From the NCBI GenBank assembly GCA_023432405.1, contig JAEYUQ010000014.1, positions 1 through 48,771 on the forward strand: a DNA stretch of 48,771 nt, given 5' to 3'. This stretch comes from Actinomycetes bacterium. Its GTDB lineage: Bacteria; Actinomycetota; Actinomycetes; Mycobacteriales; Mycobacteriaceae. Below, piece after piece: positions 8,573 through 16,715 of the stretch (within the stretch, counting starts at the first letter, position 1; the number at the start of each line of letters is the position of its first letter). Position numbers and translations under genes: made by a program. Below the pieces are notes generated by a model. That model ran no database searches, was not told where the DNA came from, and worked only from the letters and a program-made list of their open reading frames with translations.

Positions 8573-8989
8573 CTAGCTTTCGCTGGACTTTGCAGAGGTA
8601 GTTTTCTTAGAGGTCTTTTTAGCTGTGGTTTTCTTCGTTGTTTTCTTTGCCGTCGTTTTCTTTGCGGTGGACTTCTTGGCAGCTGTTTTCTTGGTTGTCT
8701 TCTTGGCGGTGGACTTCTTCGCAGTTGTCTTCTTAGCTGCAGTCTTCTTTGTGGACTTCCGCGTACTCTTCTTGGACGTCTTCTTCGGCTGTGCAGCTTC
8801 AACGTCAGCAAGAACCTGTTTGTAAATCAAGCCCTCAGGTTCCACGCCCAACATACACATGAGAGTGACACCGTCTAATAGGTCATCGGCGTAGGTGGCA
8901 ACAATACGTTGTGCTGCTTCCGCAGTTTCTGCCTCTACAGTGTGCAAAGACTCAACGTTCTGACGTGTATCAGTGACCTTAGGCGGCAC
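8573..8989 (-). CDS. Lysine-rich histone H1-like protein
   Basis: The 138-residue product has a mixed N-terminal part of about 65 residues without basic repeats. The rest is a Lys/Thr/Ala tail built from repeats such as KKTTAKKS and KKTAAKK, resembling the C-terminal tails of histone H1-like bacterial proteins and of mycobacterial HupB. The tail would be strongly cationic and disordered and is expected to bind nucleic acid; the role of the N-terminal part is unknown to me. The start is GTG at 8989 with AGGAGGA 4 nt upstream. It is the first gene of the run into otsA, 3 nt away, so it should be cotranscribed with trehalose synthesis. At DNA level the tail is an imperfect tandem repeat. Confidence 0.82.
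   Translation of the reverse strand: MPPKVTDTRQNVESLHTVEAETAEAAQRIVATYADDLLDGVTLMCMLGVEPEGLIYKQVLADVEAAQPKKTSKKSTRKSTKKTAAKKTTAKKSTAKKTTKKTAAKKSTAKKTTAKKTTKKTTAKKTSKKTTSAKSSES
8580..8785. repeat. Imperfect tandem repeat encoding the Lys/Thr/Ala tail
   Basis: Degenerate repeats of about 12-18 bp (on the plus strand variants of TTCTTGGCGGTGGAC and TTCTTAGCTGTGG) encode the basic tail of the histone-like protein. Such repeats change length easily by slippage, so tail length may vary between strains. Confidence 0.6.
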
Positions 8990-9194
8990 AGATTCCTCCT
9001 GGAAAAGTAGCTGTATAGCCCCTCCATTGTACGCTACCGGGGAGATAGCGGCGAACCTGGGTGAGTTCTTCTCGCCTCGCCTAGAGTGCCAGGCGGCTTC
9101 CTAGAGCCTGAGGAACCTCACTGAGTATGTGAAGAGACTTCCCAGTCCAGCGGAATTCTCAATTCGGTGGGCTTCAGGTACCATAGCAAGCACT

Positions 9195-9267
9195 GCTGGA
9201 GTGGCACAGTTGGTAGCGCAACGCTCTTGTAAAGCGTGGGTCACGGGTTCGAGCCCCGTCTCCAGCT
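9195..9267 (+). tRNA. tRNA-Thr (anticodon TGT)
   Basis: The 73-nt sequence folds as a cloverleaf. The acceptor arms GCTGGAG and CTCCAGC pair fully. The anticodon stem ACGCT/AGCGT encloses the loop CTTGTAA with anticodon TGT, and the T stem ACGGG/CCCGT encloses TTCGAGC. CCA is not encoded. A candidate -10 TACCAT lies at 9179-9184. An intrinsic terminator follows 10 nt downstream. Confidence 0.96.
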
Positions 9268-9277
9268 CGGTTGGTAT

Positions 9278-9323
9278 CCGCCAGCACCTCGGGTTCTAGC
9301 GCCCAGGGTGCTGGCGGGTTTTT
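9278..9323 (+). terminator. Intrinsic terminator of tRNA-Thr
   Basis: CCGCCAGCACC pairs with GGGTGCTGGCGG across a 17-nt loop, followed by GTTTTTG. A long GC-rich stem with a T run right after a tRNA is a classic rho-independent terminator. Confidence 0.9.
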
Positions 9324-9625
9324 GTTCTCTGCCTGCTTCACTTTCACACGGTGATGGAGGTGTAGGCGCTCCTGAGAAGCGCAGATACCCTTCTGATAAG
9401 CCAAAACACAGTGCCAAGGACGAGGAATCCTAGTGCGAGGGCCCAGCATCCCCATTCCTGCCCATGAGTTCTCCTCAAGACCACATTTACTTGACGCGTG
9501 TAGTATTTCTTGTGGTGTGCTCCTCAGAGGTGATCCTCCTTGCGGGACATCTGAACCTTCATTCAGGACGTACCGAACTAGAACCAGCACTAGGACAGTG
9601 CTCGAACAGTTAAAGGGGTTAATCA
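9324..9625 (+). other. Intergenic region upstream of pqo
   Basis: About 300 nt without a convincing gene; the minus-strand frame crossing it also runs through the tRNA and is spurious. It contains TTGACG at 9492-9497, a possible -35. An inverted repeat AGCACT-N5-AGTGCT lies at 9586-9602, about 24 nt before the pqo start, and could be an operator or a 5'-leader hairpin. Neither is assigned to a known regulator. Confidence 0.4.
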
Positions 9626-11362
9626 ATGGCAGTGACATTTGCAGAGCAGTTGGTGGCCACTCTTGAAAAGATGGGCGTCAAGCGAATTTTTGGTCTTGTA
9701 GGAGACAGCCTCAATCCCATTTCGGATGCCGTCCGCAAGTCCTCCATTGAGTGGATTCACGTCCGCAACGAAGAAACAGCAGCCTTCGCTGCTGGAGCAG
9801 AAAGCCTAGTCACAGGTGATTTAGCCGTCTGCGCGGCGTCGTGTGGGCCAGGAAATACTCACCTCATTCAAGGTCTCTACGATTCTCATCGCAACGGCGC
9901 CAAAGTTCTGGCTCTTGCCAGTCATATTCCGGCGCTTCAGATTGGTTCCGAGTATTTCCAAGAAACGCATCCAGAGCAGATTTTCCAGGAATGTTCTGGC
10001 TACTGTGAGATGGTCCATTCCGCAGACCAGGGAGTTCGGATTCTTCATAACGCCGTCCAGTCCACAATGGCTGGGCACGGAGTATCCGTTCTCATCCTTC
10101 CCGGAGATGTCTCCACGCAGGAAGTGGAGGATTTCACCTTTGCTAACTCCACTATTTCTCACGCTCACACCACGGTACTGCCTGATCCCACTGAGGTGGC
10201 CGCGCTGGTAGATGCCGTGAACTCGGCCAAGAAAATCACGCTCTTTTGTGGAGCAGGTGTCAAAAACGCGCGGAAGCAGGTGCTAGCTTTAGCGCAGAAA
10301 GTGAAAGCGCCCATCGGGCACGCCTTCGGTGGGAAAATGTGTATCCAGTTTGATAACCCTTACGACGTCGGTATGTCCGGCCTCCTTGGCTATGGTGCCT
10401 GCCATGACGCTTCCTGGGAAGCTGATCTGTTCATCATGCTGGGAACAGATTTTCCTTACAACGATTTCCTTCCCCGAGAGAACGTGGCCCAAGTGGATGT
10501 GAACGCCGCCCACATCGGGCGTCGTACAGCAGTGAAATATCCCGTGGTAGGAGATGTTGCCGCAGTTATTGAGGCTATGCTGCCGCATATTAAGGAAAAG
10601 ACAGATCGTTCCTTCTTGGATAAGCAGCTTCGCAATCACGCCAAGAAGATGACGGATGTGGTGGATGCCTACACCAGTAAAGTGGATAAGCACATCCCCA
10701 TTCACCCGGAGTATGTGGCTGATACTATCGACGCCCTTGCTGCCGAGGACGCCATCTTCACCATTGACACTGGTATGTGCAATGTGTGGGCGGCCCGCTA
10801 TATCACTCCTAATGGCAAGAGGGAAGAGATTGGTTCCTTCCGGCATGGGACAATGGCTAATGCTCTACCACACGCCATCGGCGCCCAGAGTGCAGATAGG
10901 GGTCGGCAGGTGATTACCTTCAGCGGTGATGGTGGGTTGTCCATGCTTATGGGGGATCTCATCACCGTGCGCCAGCATGATCTGCCCATCAAAATATTCG
11001 TGTTTAACAACTCTTCCCTCGGGATGGTCAAACTGGAAATGTATGTGGCCGGGTTCCCCGAGTTTGAGACGGATCATGCGCCGGTTAATTATGCGGATAT
11101 TGCTCAAGGGGCAGGAATACATTCCATCCGGGTGACAGATCCCCAGGACGTGAAACGTGCGGTCAAGGAGGCACTATCCACCGAGGGGCCGGTGCTCACG
11201 GAGTTTGTGACAGATCCCAACGCTCTCTCAATTCCGCCGAACATCACCTGGGATATGCTCTTTGGCTTCTCCAAGGCTGCCACCCGTACCGTTTTTGGGG
11301 GTGGTGTGGGCGCAATGGTGAATTTAGCTAAGTCCAACCTCCGAAATATCCCTAAGGTTTAG
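9626..11362 (+). CDS. pqo: Pyruvate:quinone oxidoreductase (pyruvate dehydrogenase, quinone)
   Basis: Thiamine-diphosphate- and FAD-dependent peripheral membrane enzyme that oxidatively decarboxylates pyruvate to acetate and CO2, passing electrons to menaquinone. The 578-residue protein has the three-domain POX layout: N-terminal domain with the ThDP-activating glutamate in VRNEETAAFAA, a central FAD-binding domain, and the ThDP motif GDGGLSMLMGD...NNSSLGMV. The C-terminal extension of about 40 residues fits a PoxB-type lipid-binding tail. The ATG follows AAAGGGGTTAATCA. The poxB/pqo family also includes acetolactate synthases, but sequence and context (next to PhoRS, as in C. glutamicum) favour pqo. 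The resulting acetate could feed the CoA-transferase at 40.2 kb. Confidence 0.93.
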   Translation: MAVTFAEQLVATLEKMGVKRIFGLVGDSLNPISDAVRKSSIEWIHVRNEETAAFAAGAESLVTGDLAVCAASCGPGNTHLIQGLYDSHRNGAKVLALASHIPALQIGSEYFQETHPEQIFQECSGYCEMVHSADQGVRILHNAVQSTMAGHGVSVLILPGDVSTQEVEDFTFANSTISHAHTTVLPDPTEVAALVDAVNSAKKITLFCGAGVKNARKQVLALAQKVKAPIGHAFGGKMCIQFDNPYDVGMSGLLGYGACHDASWEADLFIMLGTDFPYNDFLPRENVAQVDVNAAHIGRRTAVKYPVVGDVAAVIEAMLPHIKEKTDRSFLDKQLRNHAKKMTDVVDAYTSKVDKHIPIHPEYVADTIDALAAEDAIFTIDTGMCNVWAARYITPNGKREEIGSFRHGTMANALPHAIGAQSADRGRQVITFSGDGGLSMLMGDLITVRQHDLPIKIFVFNNSSLGMVKLEMYVAGFPEFETDHAPVNYADIAQGAGIHSIRVTDPQDVKRAVKEALSTEGPVLTEFVTDPNALSIPPNITWDMLFGFSKAATRTVFGGGVGAMVNLAKSNLRNIPKV

Positions 11363-11383
11363 CCAGCCTGCACAAAATCACGT

Positions 11384-11389
11384 TATCTT
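11384..11389 (+). promoter_or_regulatory. Candidate -10 element of the PhoR-like regulator
   Basis: TATCTT lies exactly 6 nt before the ATG at 11396, in the 33-nt gap after pqo, with no Shine-Dalgarno sequence. It suggests an independent leaderless promoter for the two-component operon. Confidence 0.5.
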
Positions 11390-11395
11390 AGTCGC

Positions 11396-12097
11396 ATGGA
11401 AGAAAATCATGTCAAGGTTCTTGTAGTTGATGATGAACCGAACATTGTGGAGCTGCTCAAGGTCAGTCTGAAATTCCAAGGCTTCGACGTTGTTACCGCA
11501 GAGTCTGGATCAGAGGGGTTAGAAAAGGCTCGCGTCTTCCACCCTGATGCGTTCATTCTGGATGTCATGATGCCCGGGATGGACGGCTTTGAGCTGCTGG
11601 CGAAGTTACGTGAGGAAGGAATAACAGCACCTGCGCTGTTTCTCACCGCCAAAGATTCCGTGGAAGACAGAATCCACGGGTTAACCATTGGCGCCGATGA
11701 TTATGTGACAAAGCCGTTCTCTCTTGAAGAAGTAATTACCCGGCTTCGAGTTATTCTACGGCGCACCGCAGAACCCGCTGAGACTGCGGATGATCACACC
11801 CTGCGCTACGCAGACCTGGTGCTCAATGATGACACCCATGAGGTACGCAAGGATGGGGAGCTTATTGATTTGTCTCCCACCGAGTTCAACCTTCTTCGGT
11901 TCCTCATGGTGAATGCGGAGGTAGTTCTCTCCAAGGCGAGAATTCTTGAAAACGTCTGGGACTACGACTTCAGTGGGGATGGAAACGTGGTTGAATCCTA
12001 CATCTCCTATTTGCGACGGAAGATTGATACCAAGGAGCCTGCTCTTATTCAGACAGTTCGTGGCGTTGGCTATGTTCTGCGTGTGCGTCACAAATGA
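11396..12097 (+). CDS. phoR: OmpR/PhoB-family response regulator, PhoR-like (M. tuberculosis PhoP orthologue group)
   Basis: Two-domain response regulator of 233 residues. The receiver domain has the acidic pair VDDEPN, the phosphoacceptor Asp near residue 56 in ILDVMMPGMDG, the Thr of LTAKDS and the Lys of VTKPFS. The C-terminal winged-helix DNA-binding domain ends RGVGYVLR. In C. glutamicum the equivalent pair next to pqo is PhoR (regulator) and PhoS (kinase), controlling the phosphate-starvation response; the symbol follows that usage. The mycobacterial name for the regulator is PhoP. Assignment rests on synteny as recalled plus family. The stop overlaps the kinase start as ATGA. Confidence 0.82.
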   Translation: MEENHVKVLVVDDEPNIVELLKVSLKFQGFDVVTAESGSEGLEKARVFHPDAFILDVMMPGMDGFELLAKLREEGITAPALFLTAKDSVEDRIHGLTIGADDYVTKPFSLEEVITRLRVILRRTAEPAETADDHTLRYADLVLNDDTHEVRKDGELIDLSPTEFNLLRFLMVNAEVVLSKARILENVWDYDFSGDGNVVESYISYLRRKIDTKEPALIQTVRGVGYVLRVRHK

Positions 12098-13500
12098 AAA
12101 GTAGTAGGCATAGCCTTCCTCTTCGCACGCTGCTGCTTGCCATCATCGTTGGTATCTCTGGAATTGGGCTGGTGGCCACGGCTTTTGCTGTGGCTCAGGT
12201 AACGGCCAACACTATGCAGGCCAGAGTGGATGATGACCTGAAGAATGCAATTGATTCTTGGGCCTGGGATCCTACGATCTTCACGGCAACTCAGAACAGT
12301 ATGCTGCCTTCAGATTATGCTGTGTTTCGGTACATGGCATCCACCGCAATGGCGCGCATTAATAACCAGAGTGCCACTCCGGATGTTAATAATATGCTGG
12401 TGGATGGGCTTCCACACACCATTCCCTCCACCAAGGATTCGCAGGAACAGCCACAGTGGCGTGCCATTGCTCGAACGGATGATAGTGGTGTTACCACGGT
12501 GGTGGCGCGTTCTCTTCGTCGTGAAGAGCAGGTTATTCACGGGCTGTATCTCACGGAAATGATGATTACGGCCATTGTCATTATTTTCATGGGGGTGTTG
12601 GGATACTACGCCCTGCGTCAAGCCCTCAAGCCACTCCATGAGATTGAAAAAACTGCTGCTGCTATTTCCGGTGGTGATTTTGATCGGCGGATGCCCACCT
12701 GGTCGATGAATACAGAAGTGGGACAGCTTGCCTCCACCATGAACATCATGTTGGGCAGGCTCCAGGAGGTTATTAAAGAATCCCAGGATAAAGAGGATCA
12801 AATGCGCCGCTTCGTGGGAGATGCCTCCCACGAGCTTCGCACCCCGCTTACCTCCATGCGTGGTTACGTGGAGCTTTACCGCCAAGGTGCCACCCAGGAC
12901 GTCGATAAGGTGTTAGGAACTATTGAGTCTGAATCCAACCGTATGTCTTCCCTAGTGGAAGATTTGCTCTCTCTATCTCGCTCTGAGGGCAATGATTTGG
13001 TGAAACACCCTGTTGATTTACTGGAAGTGGCTATTGATGTGGTCAATAATCTCAAGGCCGCACATCCTGACCGGGTTATTCACATTAAAAACAACTGTGC
13101 AGATATTCCTATTGTGGATGGAGCCTCGGGACAGCTTCACCAGATTCTGCTCAATCTAGTCAACAACGCTTTGGTGCATGGCGGTTCAGACGCCGAGGTG
13201 ACGGTGTGTTTTGAGGACGATGACACCTTTGTGAAAACCCTGGTGCAGGACACTGGACGCGGTATGGACGAGGAGACGGCCAGCCATATCTTCGAGCGTT
13301 TTTATCGTGCAGACAAATCTCGTTCCCGCGCTTCTGGGGGCTCCGGGTTGGGGTTGGCCATCACCAAGTCCATTGTTGAAAAACACGGTGGAACTGTCAC
13401 CGTGGATTCCACTCCAGGAGAGGGCACTACCTTTACTGTGCGGCTGGAACGCCCAGCTCCTCCAAAGCTGAACGAAGTCGAGCGGCAGCCTCATCCATAA
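12094..13500 (+). CDS. phoS: Sensor histidine kinase, PhoS-like
   Basis: Membrane sensor kinase of 468 residues paired with the upstream regulator. A membrane span (about residues 11-34) is followed by an extracytoplasmic loop of about 115 residues and a second span (about 152-174). HAMP follows, then HisKA with the phosphoacceptor His246 in DASHELRTPLTSM, and a HATPase domain with N box NLVNNALVHG, G1 DTGRGMD, F box FERFYR and G2 GGSGLGLAI. The ATG overlaps the regulator TGA by 4 nt. The last 68 nt overlap the 3' end of the convergent HIT gene. The phosphate-sensing role is inferred from C. glutamicum. Confidence 0.85.
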   Translation: MKSSRHSLPLRTLLLAIIVGISGIGLVATAFAVAQVTANTMQARVDDDLKNAIDSWAWDPTIFTATQNSMLPSDYAVFRYMASTAMARINNQSATPDVNNMLVDGLPHTIPSTKDSQEQPQWRAIARTDDSGVTTVVARSLRREEQVIHGLYLTEMMITAIVIIFMGVLGYYALRQALKPLHEIEKTAAAISGGDFDRRMPTWSMNTEVGQLASTMNIMLGRLQEVIKESQDKEDQMRRFVGDASHELRTPLTSMRGYVELYRQGATQDVDKVLGTIESESNRMSSLVEDLLSLSRSEGNDLVKHPVDLLEVAIDVVNNLKAAHPDRVIHIKNNCADIPIVDGASGQLHQILLNLVNNALVHGGSDAEVTVCFEDDDTFVKTLVQDTGRGMDEETASHIFERFYRADKSRSRASGGSGLGLAITKSIVEKHGGTVTVDSTPGEGTTFTVRLERPAPPKLNEVERQPHP

Positions 13501-13858
13501 GCGCGGGATCTGTGTTGTTCATTCCCATTGCTGTGGAGAGGTTGTAGCCAGACATATCCTCAGCAGGGAACACGTGGATGTGGGTGTGGGGCACATCAAA
13601 ACCGGCAATCATCATTCCAGCGCGTGAACAGTCAAAGGCTTTCACCACGGCTTTCCCCACCCACTGAGCCACCTGGGTGAGATGTGTCCACACCTGTGGC
13701 TCCAGATCCGTCCATCTATCCACCTCCGCCACGGGCACCACCAAGGTATGCCCGTAGGCCACAGGTTCAATGGTTAAGAATGCTGCGGCAGTCTCATCCC
13801 GATAAATGAAACGCCCTGGAAGTTCGCCGTTGAGAATCTTCGAGAAAACACTACTCAT
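13433..13858 (-). CDS. HIT family protein
   Basis: Small nucleotide hydrolase/transferase-fold protein of 141 residues. The histidine-triad motif is PHTHIHVFP, and the N-terminal SSVFSKILNGELPGRFIY with YGHTLVVP is typical of the HinT/HIT branch. HIT proteins usually hydrolyse nucleoside phosphoramidates or dinucleotides; the exact substrate here is unknown. It is divergent from purD with only 17 nt between the start codons, and convergent with the kinase gene with a 68-nt overlap. Confidence 0.9.
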   Translation of the reverse strand: MSSVFSKILNGELPGRFIYRDETAAAFLTIEPVAYGHTLVVPVAEVDRWTDLEPQVWTHLTQVAQWVGKAVVKAFDCSRAGMMIAGFDVPHTHIHVFPAEDMSGYNLSTAMGMNNTDPALMDEAAARLRSALEELGVPAAQ

Positions 13859-13863
13859 GCACT

Positions 13864-13870
13864 TAGAATA
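13864..13870. promoter_or_regulatory. Shared symmetric -10 element for the divergent HIT and purD genes
   Basis: In the 17-nt gap, TAGAAT (13864-13869, plus) stands 6 nt before the purD ATG. TATTCT (13870-13865, minus) stands 6 nt before the HIT ATG. The two hexamers overlap on opposite strands by 5 bp. Both genes would be transcribed from one bidirectional element as leaderless mRNAs. The -35 regions would then lie inside the opposite coding sequences. Confidence 0.6.
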
Positions 13871-13875
13871 GCGTC

Positions 13876-15123
13876 ATGCGCATTCTTGTCATCGGCTCCG
13901 GCGCGCGTGAGCACGCCATTCTCACCGCCCTTCACAAAGATCCAGAGGTCACCGAATTACACGTCTCTCCCGGTAACGCTGGGATGGCTCAGCTGGCTAC
14001 CCTCCACCCCGATACTGATCCTGAACAGCTGGCCGTGGATTTGGGTGTTGATTTGGTTGTGATAGGCCCTGAGGCTCCTCTGGTAGCTGGCCTTGGCGAC
14101 GCCCTGCGCGCCCGCGGTATTCCCGTCTTTGGTCCCTCGGCTGCTGCTGCGCAGCTGGAAGGCTCCAAGCTGTTTGCTAAAGACGTTATGCAGGCTGCGG
14201 GAGTTCGTACTGCCACAGCCCTCAGAGTGGAGAATGCCGATCAGATTGAGGCAGCTCTTCGCGATTTCGGTCCGCACTATGTGGTGAAAGACGATGGCCT
14301 TGCCGGTGGCAAGGGTGTTGTAGTTACCGATGACCCTGCGGTGGCTCGCGCTCATGCCACCGAGGTGTTGGCCGCTGGAAATCCTGTCCTGTTTGAGTCT
14401 TTCTTGGATGGCCCAGAAGTGTCCCTCTTCTGCCTGGTAGACGGCGAGACTGTTGTTCCTCTTCTTCCAGCTCAGGATCACAAGCGCGCCTATGACAACA
14501 ACGAAGGCCCCAACACTGGGGGCATGGGTGCCTATGCTCCGGTGCCGTGGCTTCCTGAAGGTGGGGTAGAGCGCATTGTGCAGGAGGTATGCCAGCCTGT
14601 TGCAGCGGAAATGGTGAAGCGAGGCACACCCTATTCTGGACTGCTCTATGCTGGATTGGCGTGGGGGAAGGAAGGCCCTGCGGTGGTGGAGTTCAACTGC
14701 CGTTTCGGGGATCCAGAAACTCAAGCTGTGCTGGCGTTGCTGGAAACTCCTCTGGGAGGGCTCCTTCGCGCGGTGGCTGAGGGAAGGCTGGCAGAGCAAC
14801 CGCCACTGAGGTGGACTCCAGGGTCTGCTGTGACGGTGGTACTTGCCGCCGAAGGGTATCCCGCATCTCCTGTGAAGGGGGATGTGTTGTCTGGGGTGGA
14901 AAGCTACGCTCCCGAACAGGTTTTACATGCCGGTACTGCCAGGGATAGTGACGGGAATCTCGTCTCTTCTGGAGGACGTGTTCTCTCTGTGGTGGGCACG
15001 GGTGCCTCTCTGGCTGAGGCGAGGAAGCAGGCTTATCAGGTGATAGAAGGCGTGCAGATGCGCGGTAGCTTCTATCGGAAAGACATCGCTTTACCTGCAG
15101 TTGAGGGGCGCATTTCCATCTAG
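13876..15123 (+). CDS. purD: Phosphoribosylamine-glycine ligase (GAR synthetase)
   Basis: ATP-grasp enzyme for the second step of purine synthesis, joining 5-phosphoribosylamine and glycine. The 415-residue protein begins MRILVIGSGAREHAI, a signature PurD N-terminus, and has the ATP-grasp loop GGKGVVV, NTGGMGAYAP and EFNCRFGDPETQ near the metal site. It heads a plus-strand run into purB and purC, with an 87-nt gap before purB. No Shine-Dalgarno precedes the ATG; a -10 hexamer lies 6 nt upstream instead. Confidence 0.96.
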   Translation: MRILVIGSGAREHAILTALHKDPEVTELHVSPGNAGMAQLATLHPDTDPEQLAVDLGVDLVVIGPEAPLVAGLGDALRARGIPVFGPSAAAAQLEGSKLFAKDVMQAAGVRTATALRVENADQIEAALRDFGPHYVVKDDGLAGGKGVVVTDDPAVARAHATEVLAAGNPVLFESFLDGPEVSLFCLVDGETVVPLLPAQDHKRAYDNNEGPNTGGMGAYAPVPWLPEGGVERIVQEVCQPVAAEMVKRGTPYSGLLYAGLAWGKEGPAVVEFNCRFGDPETQAVLALLETPLGGLLRAVAEGRLAEQPPLRWTPGSAVTVVLAAEGYPASPVKGDVLSGVESYAPEQVLHAGTARDSDGNLVSSGGRVLSVVGTGASLAEARKQAYQVIEGVQMRGSFYRKDIALPAVEGRISI

Positions 15124-15210
15124 TACCCACAGCGCTTAGGAGCGCAGAACACCAGCACACTTAGTAGCTGTATAGAACAGCATCATTAGCAAAGGTAGGT
15201 ATTTTCTCCC

Positions 15211-16674
15211 GTGTCCGAATCAACGCCCCTGGAATCCGCACCTACGGAATCTAAGCCAGTCATCACAAACGTTCTGGCCAGCAGGTATGCATCTCCTGAG
15301 CTGGTTACTCTGTGGAGTGCCAAGCATAAGATCATCATGGAACGTCAGCTGTGGGTGGCTGTTATGAAGGCTCAGAAAGACCTGGGTTTGGACATTCCCG
15401 CAGAGGCCATTGCGGCCTATGAATCATGTCTGAATCAGGTGGATCTGGCTTCTATTGCCGAGCGTGAAAAAATCACCCGGCATGATGTGAAAGCCCGTAT
15501 TGAAGAGTTCAACGCCCTGGCCGGTTACGAGTACATCCACTCAGGAATGACTAGCCGTGATCTCACGGAGAATGTGGAACAGCTCCAAATTTATTCTTCC
15601 CTGGAGATTATTCGAGATAAAGCTGTGGCTGTACTGGCTCACATCGGAAAGCTTGCGGAGACCTATGCAGACACTGTTATGGCTGGCCGCTCTCACAACG
15701 TGCCTGCCCAGGCAACTACCCTTGGTAAGCGCTTCGCCTCGGCAGCAAATGAAATGCTGGTGGCAGTAGAGCGTGTGGAAGACCTCCTGGGCCGCTATCC
15801 ACTGCGAGGCATTAAAGGGCCAATGGGCACTGCTCAGGACATGCTTGACCTGATGGGTGGCAAAGAGAATAAACTGGCCAGCTTTGAAACCCGTATTGCA
15901 GATCACCTTGGTATTCAGCAGGTCTTTGACTCTGTGGGGCAGGTCTACCCGCGCTCCCTGGATTTTGATGTGATCTCAGCTCTTGCACAATTAGGTGCAG
16001 GCCCGTCTAGTTTGGCCACAACCATTCGCCTTATGGCTGGAAATGAAACCGTCACGGAGGGCTTTAAACCAGGTCAGGTTGGCTCTTCGGCCATGCCCCA
16101 CAAGATGAATGCACGTTCCTGTGAACGGGTCTGCGGTTTCCAAGTGATTCTGCGCGGATACACCACAATGGCTGCCGATCTTGCAGGTCAGCAGTGGAAT
16201 GAAGGCGATGTGTTCTGTTCTGTGGTGCGCCGAGTTATGCTTCCCGACGCCTTCTTCGCTCTTGATGGAATGTTTGAGACATTCCTCACAGTTCTGGAAG
16301 AGTTCGGCGCCTTCCCCGCCATGATTACGCGGGAGTTGAATCGCTATCTGCCGTTCCTGGCTACCACCCGCATTCTCATGGCGGCTGTGCGTGCCGGAGT
16401 GGGGCGTGAGACTGCCCATGAAATTATCAAGGAACACGCTGTGGCTGTGGCTTTGAATATGAGAGAAAACGGCGCTGAGCAGGACTTAGTGGAACGCTTG
16501 GCGGCAGATGAGCGGCTTCCGCTCACCAGGGAGGACATTGATGAAGCCTTGGCTGATAAACACGCCTTCATCGGGGCAGCCACGTCTCAGGTTGGCCGGG
16601 TGTGCGCCAAAATCAACGATTTGGTGAATAACTATCCCCAGGCGGCTTCGTACCGTCCAGGCGATATTCTGTAA
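15211..16674 (+). CDS. purB: Adenylosuccinate lyase
   Basis: Fumarase/aspartase-superfamily lyase acting twice in purine synthesis, cleaving SAICAR and adenylosuccinate to release fumarate. The 487-residue protein has the signature GSSAMPHKMNARSCERV, the substrate segment SGMTSRDLTEN, and the likely catalytic His in RSHNVPAQATTLGKR. The start is GTG at 15211; a GGTAGG sequence lies somewhat far (about 14 nt) upstream, so the start is probable rather than certain. It sits between purD and purC, the usual corynebacterial order. Confidence 0.95.
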   Translation: MSESTPLESAPTESKPVITNVLASRYASPELVTLWSAKHKIIMERQLWVAVMKAQKDLGLDIPAEAIAAYESCLNQVDLASIAEREKITRHDVKARIEEFNALAGYEYIHSGMTSRDLTENVEQLQIYSSLEIIRDKAVAVLAHIGKLAETYADTVMAGRSHNVPAQATTLGKRFASAANEMLVAVERVEDLLGRYPLRGIKGPMGTAQDMLDLMGGKENKLASFETRIADHLGIQQVFDSVGQVYPRSLDFDVISALAQLGAGPSSLATTIRLMAGNETVTEGFKPGQVGSSAMPHKMNARSCERVCGFQVILRGYTTMAADLAGQQWNEGDVFCSVVRRVMLPDAFFALDGMFETFLTVLEEFGAFPAMITRELNRYLPFLATTRILMAAVRAGVGRETAHEIIKEHAVAVALNMRENGAEQDLVERLAADERLPLTREDIDEALADKHAFIGAATSQVGRVCAKINDLVNNYPQAASYRPGDIL

Positions 16675-16715
16675 CAAATTCTCGTTCCAATTACATCTCT
16701 TATACAAGCGGGTCT

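Noticed and set aside
8580..8785. CRISPR-like array impression from regular repeats
   Set aside because: The repeats are imperfect, in frame, without spacers, and encode the lysine-rich tail of the histone-like protein.
9174..9638. Minus-strand open frame of 154 codons
   Set aside because: It runs across the tRNA-Thr gene, its terminator and the pqo promoter region and has no recognisable protein character.
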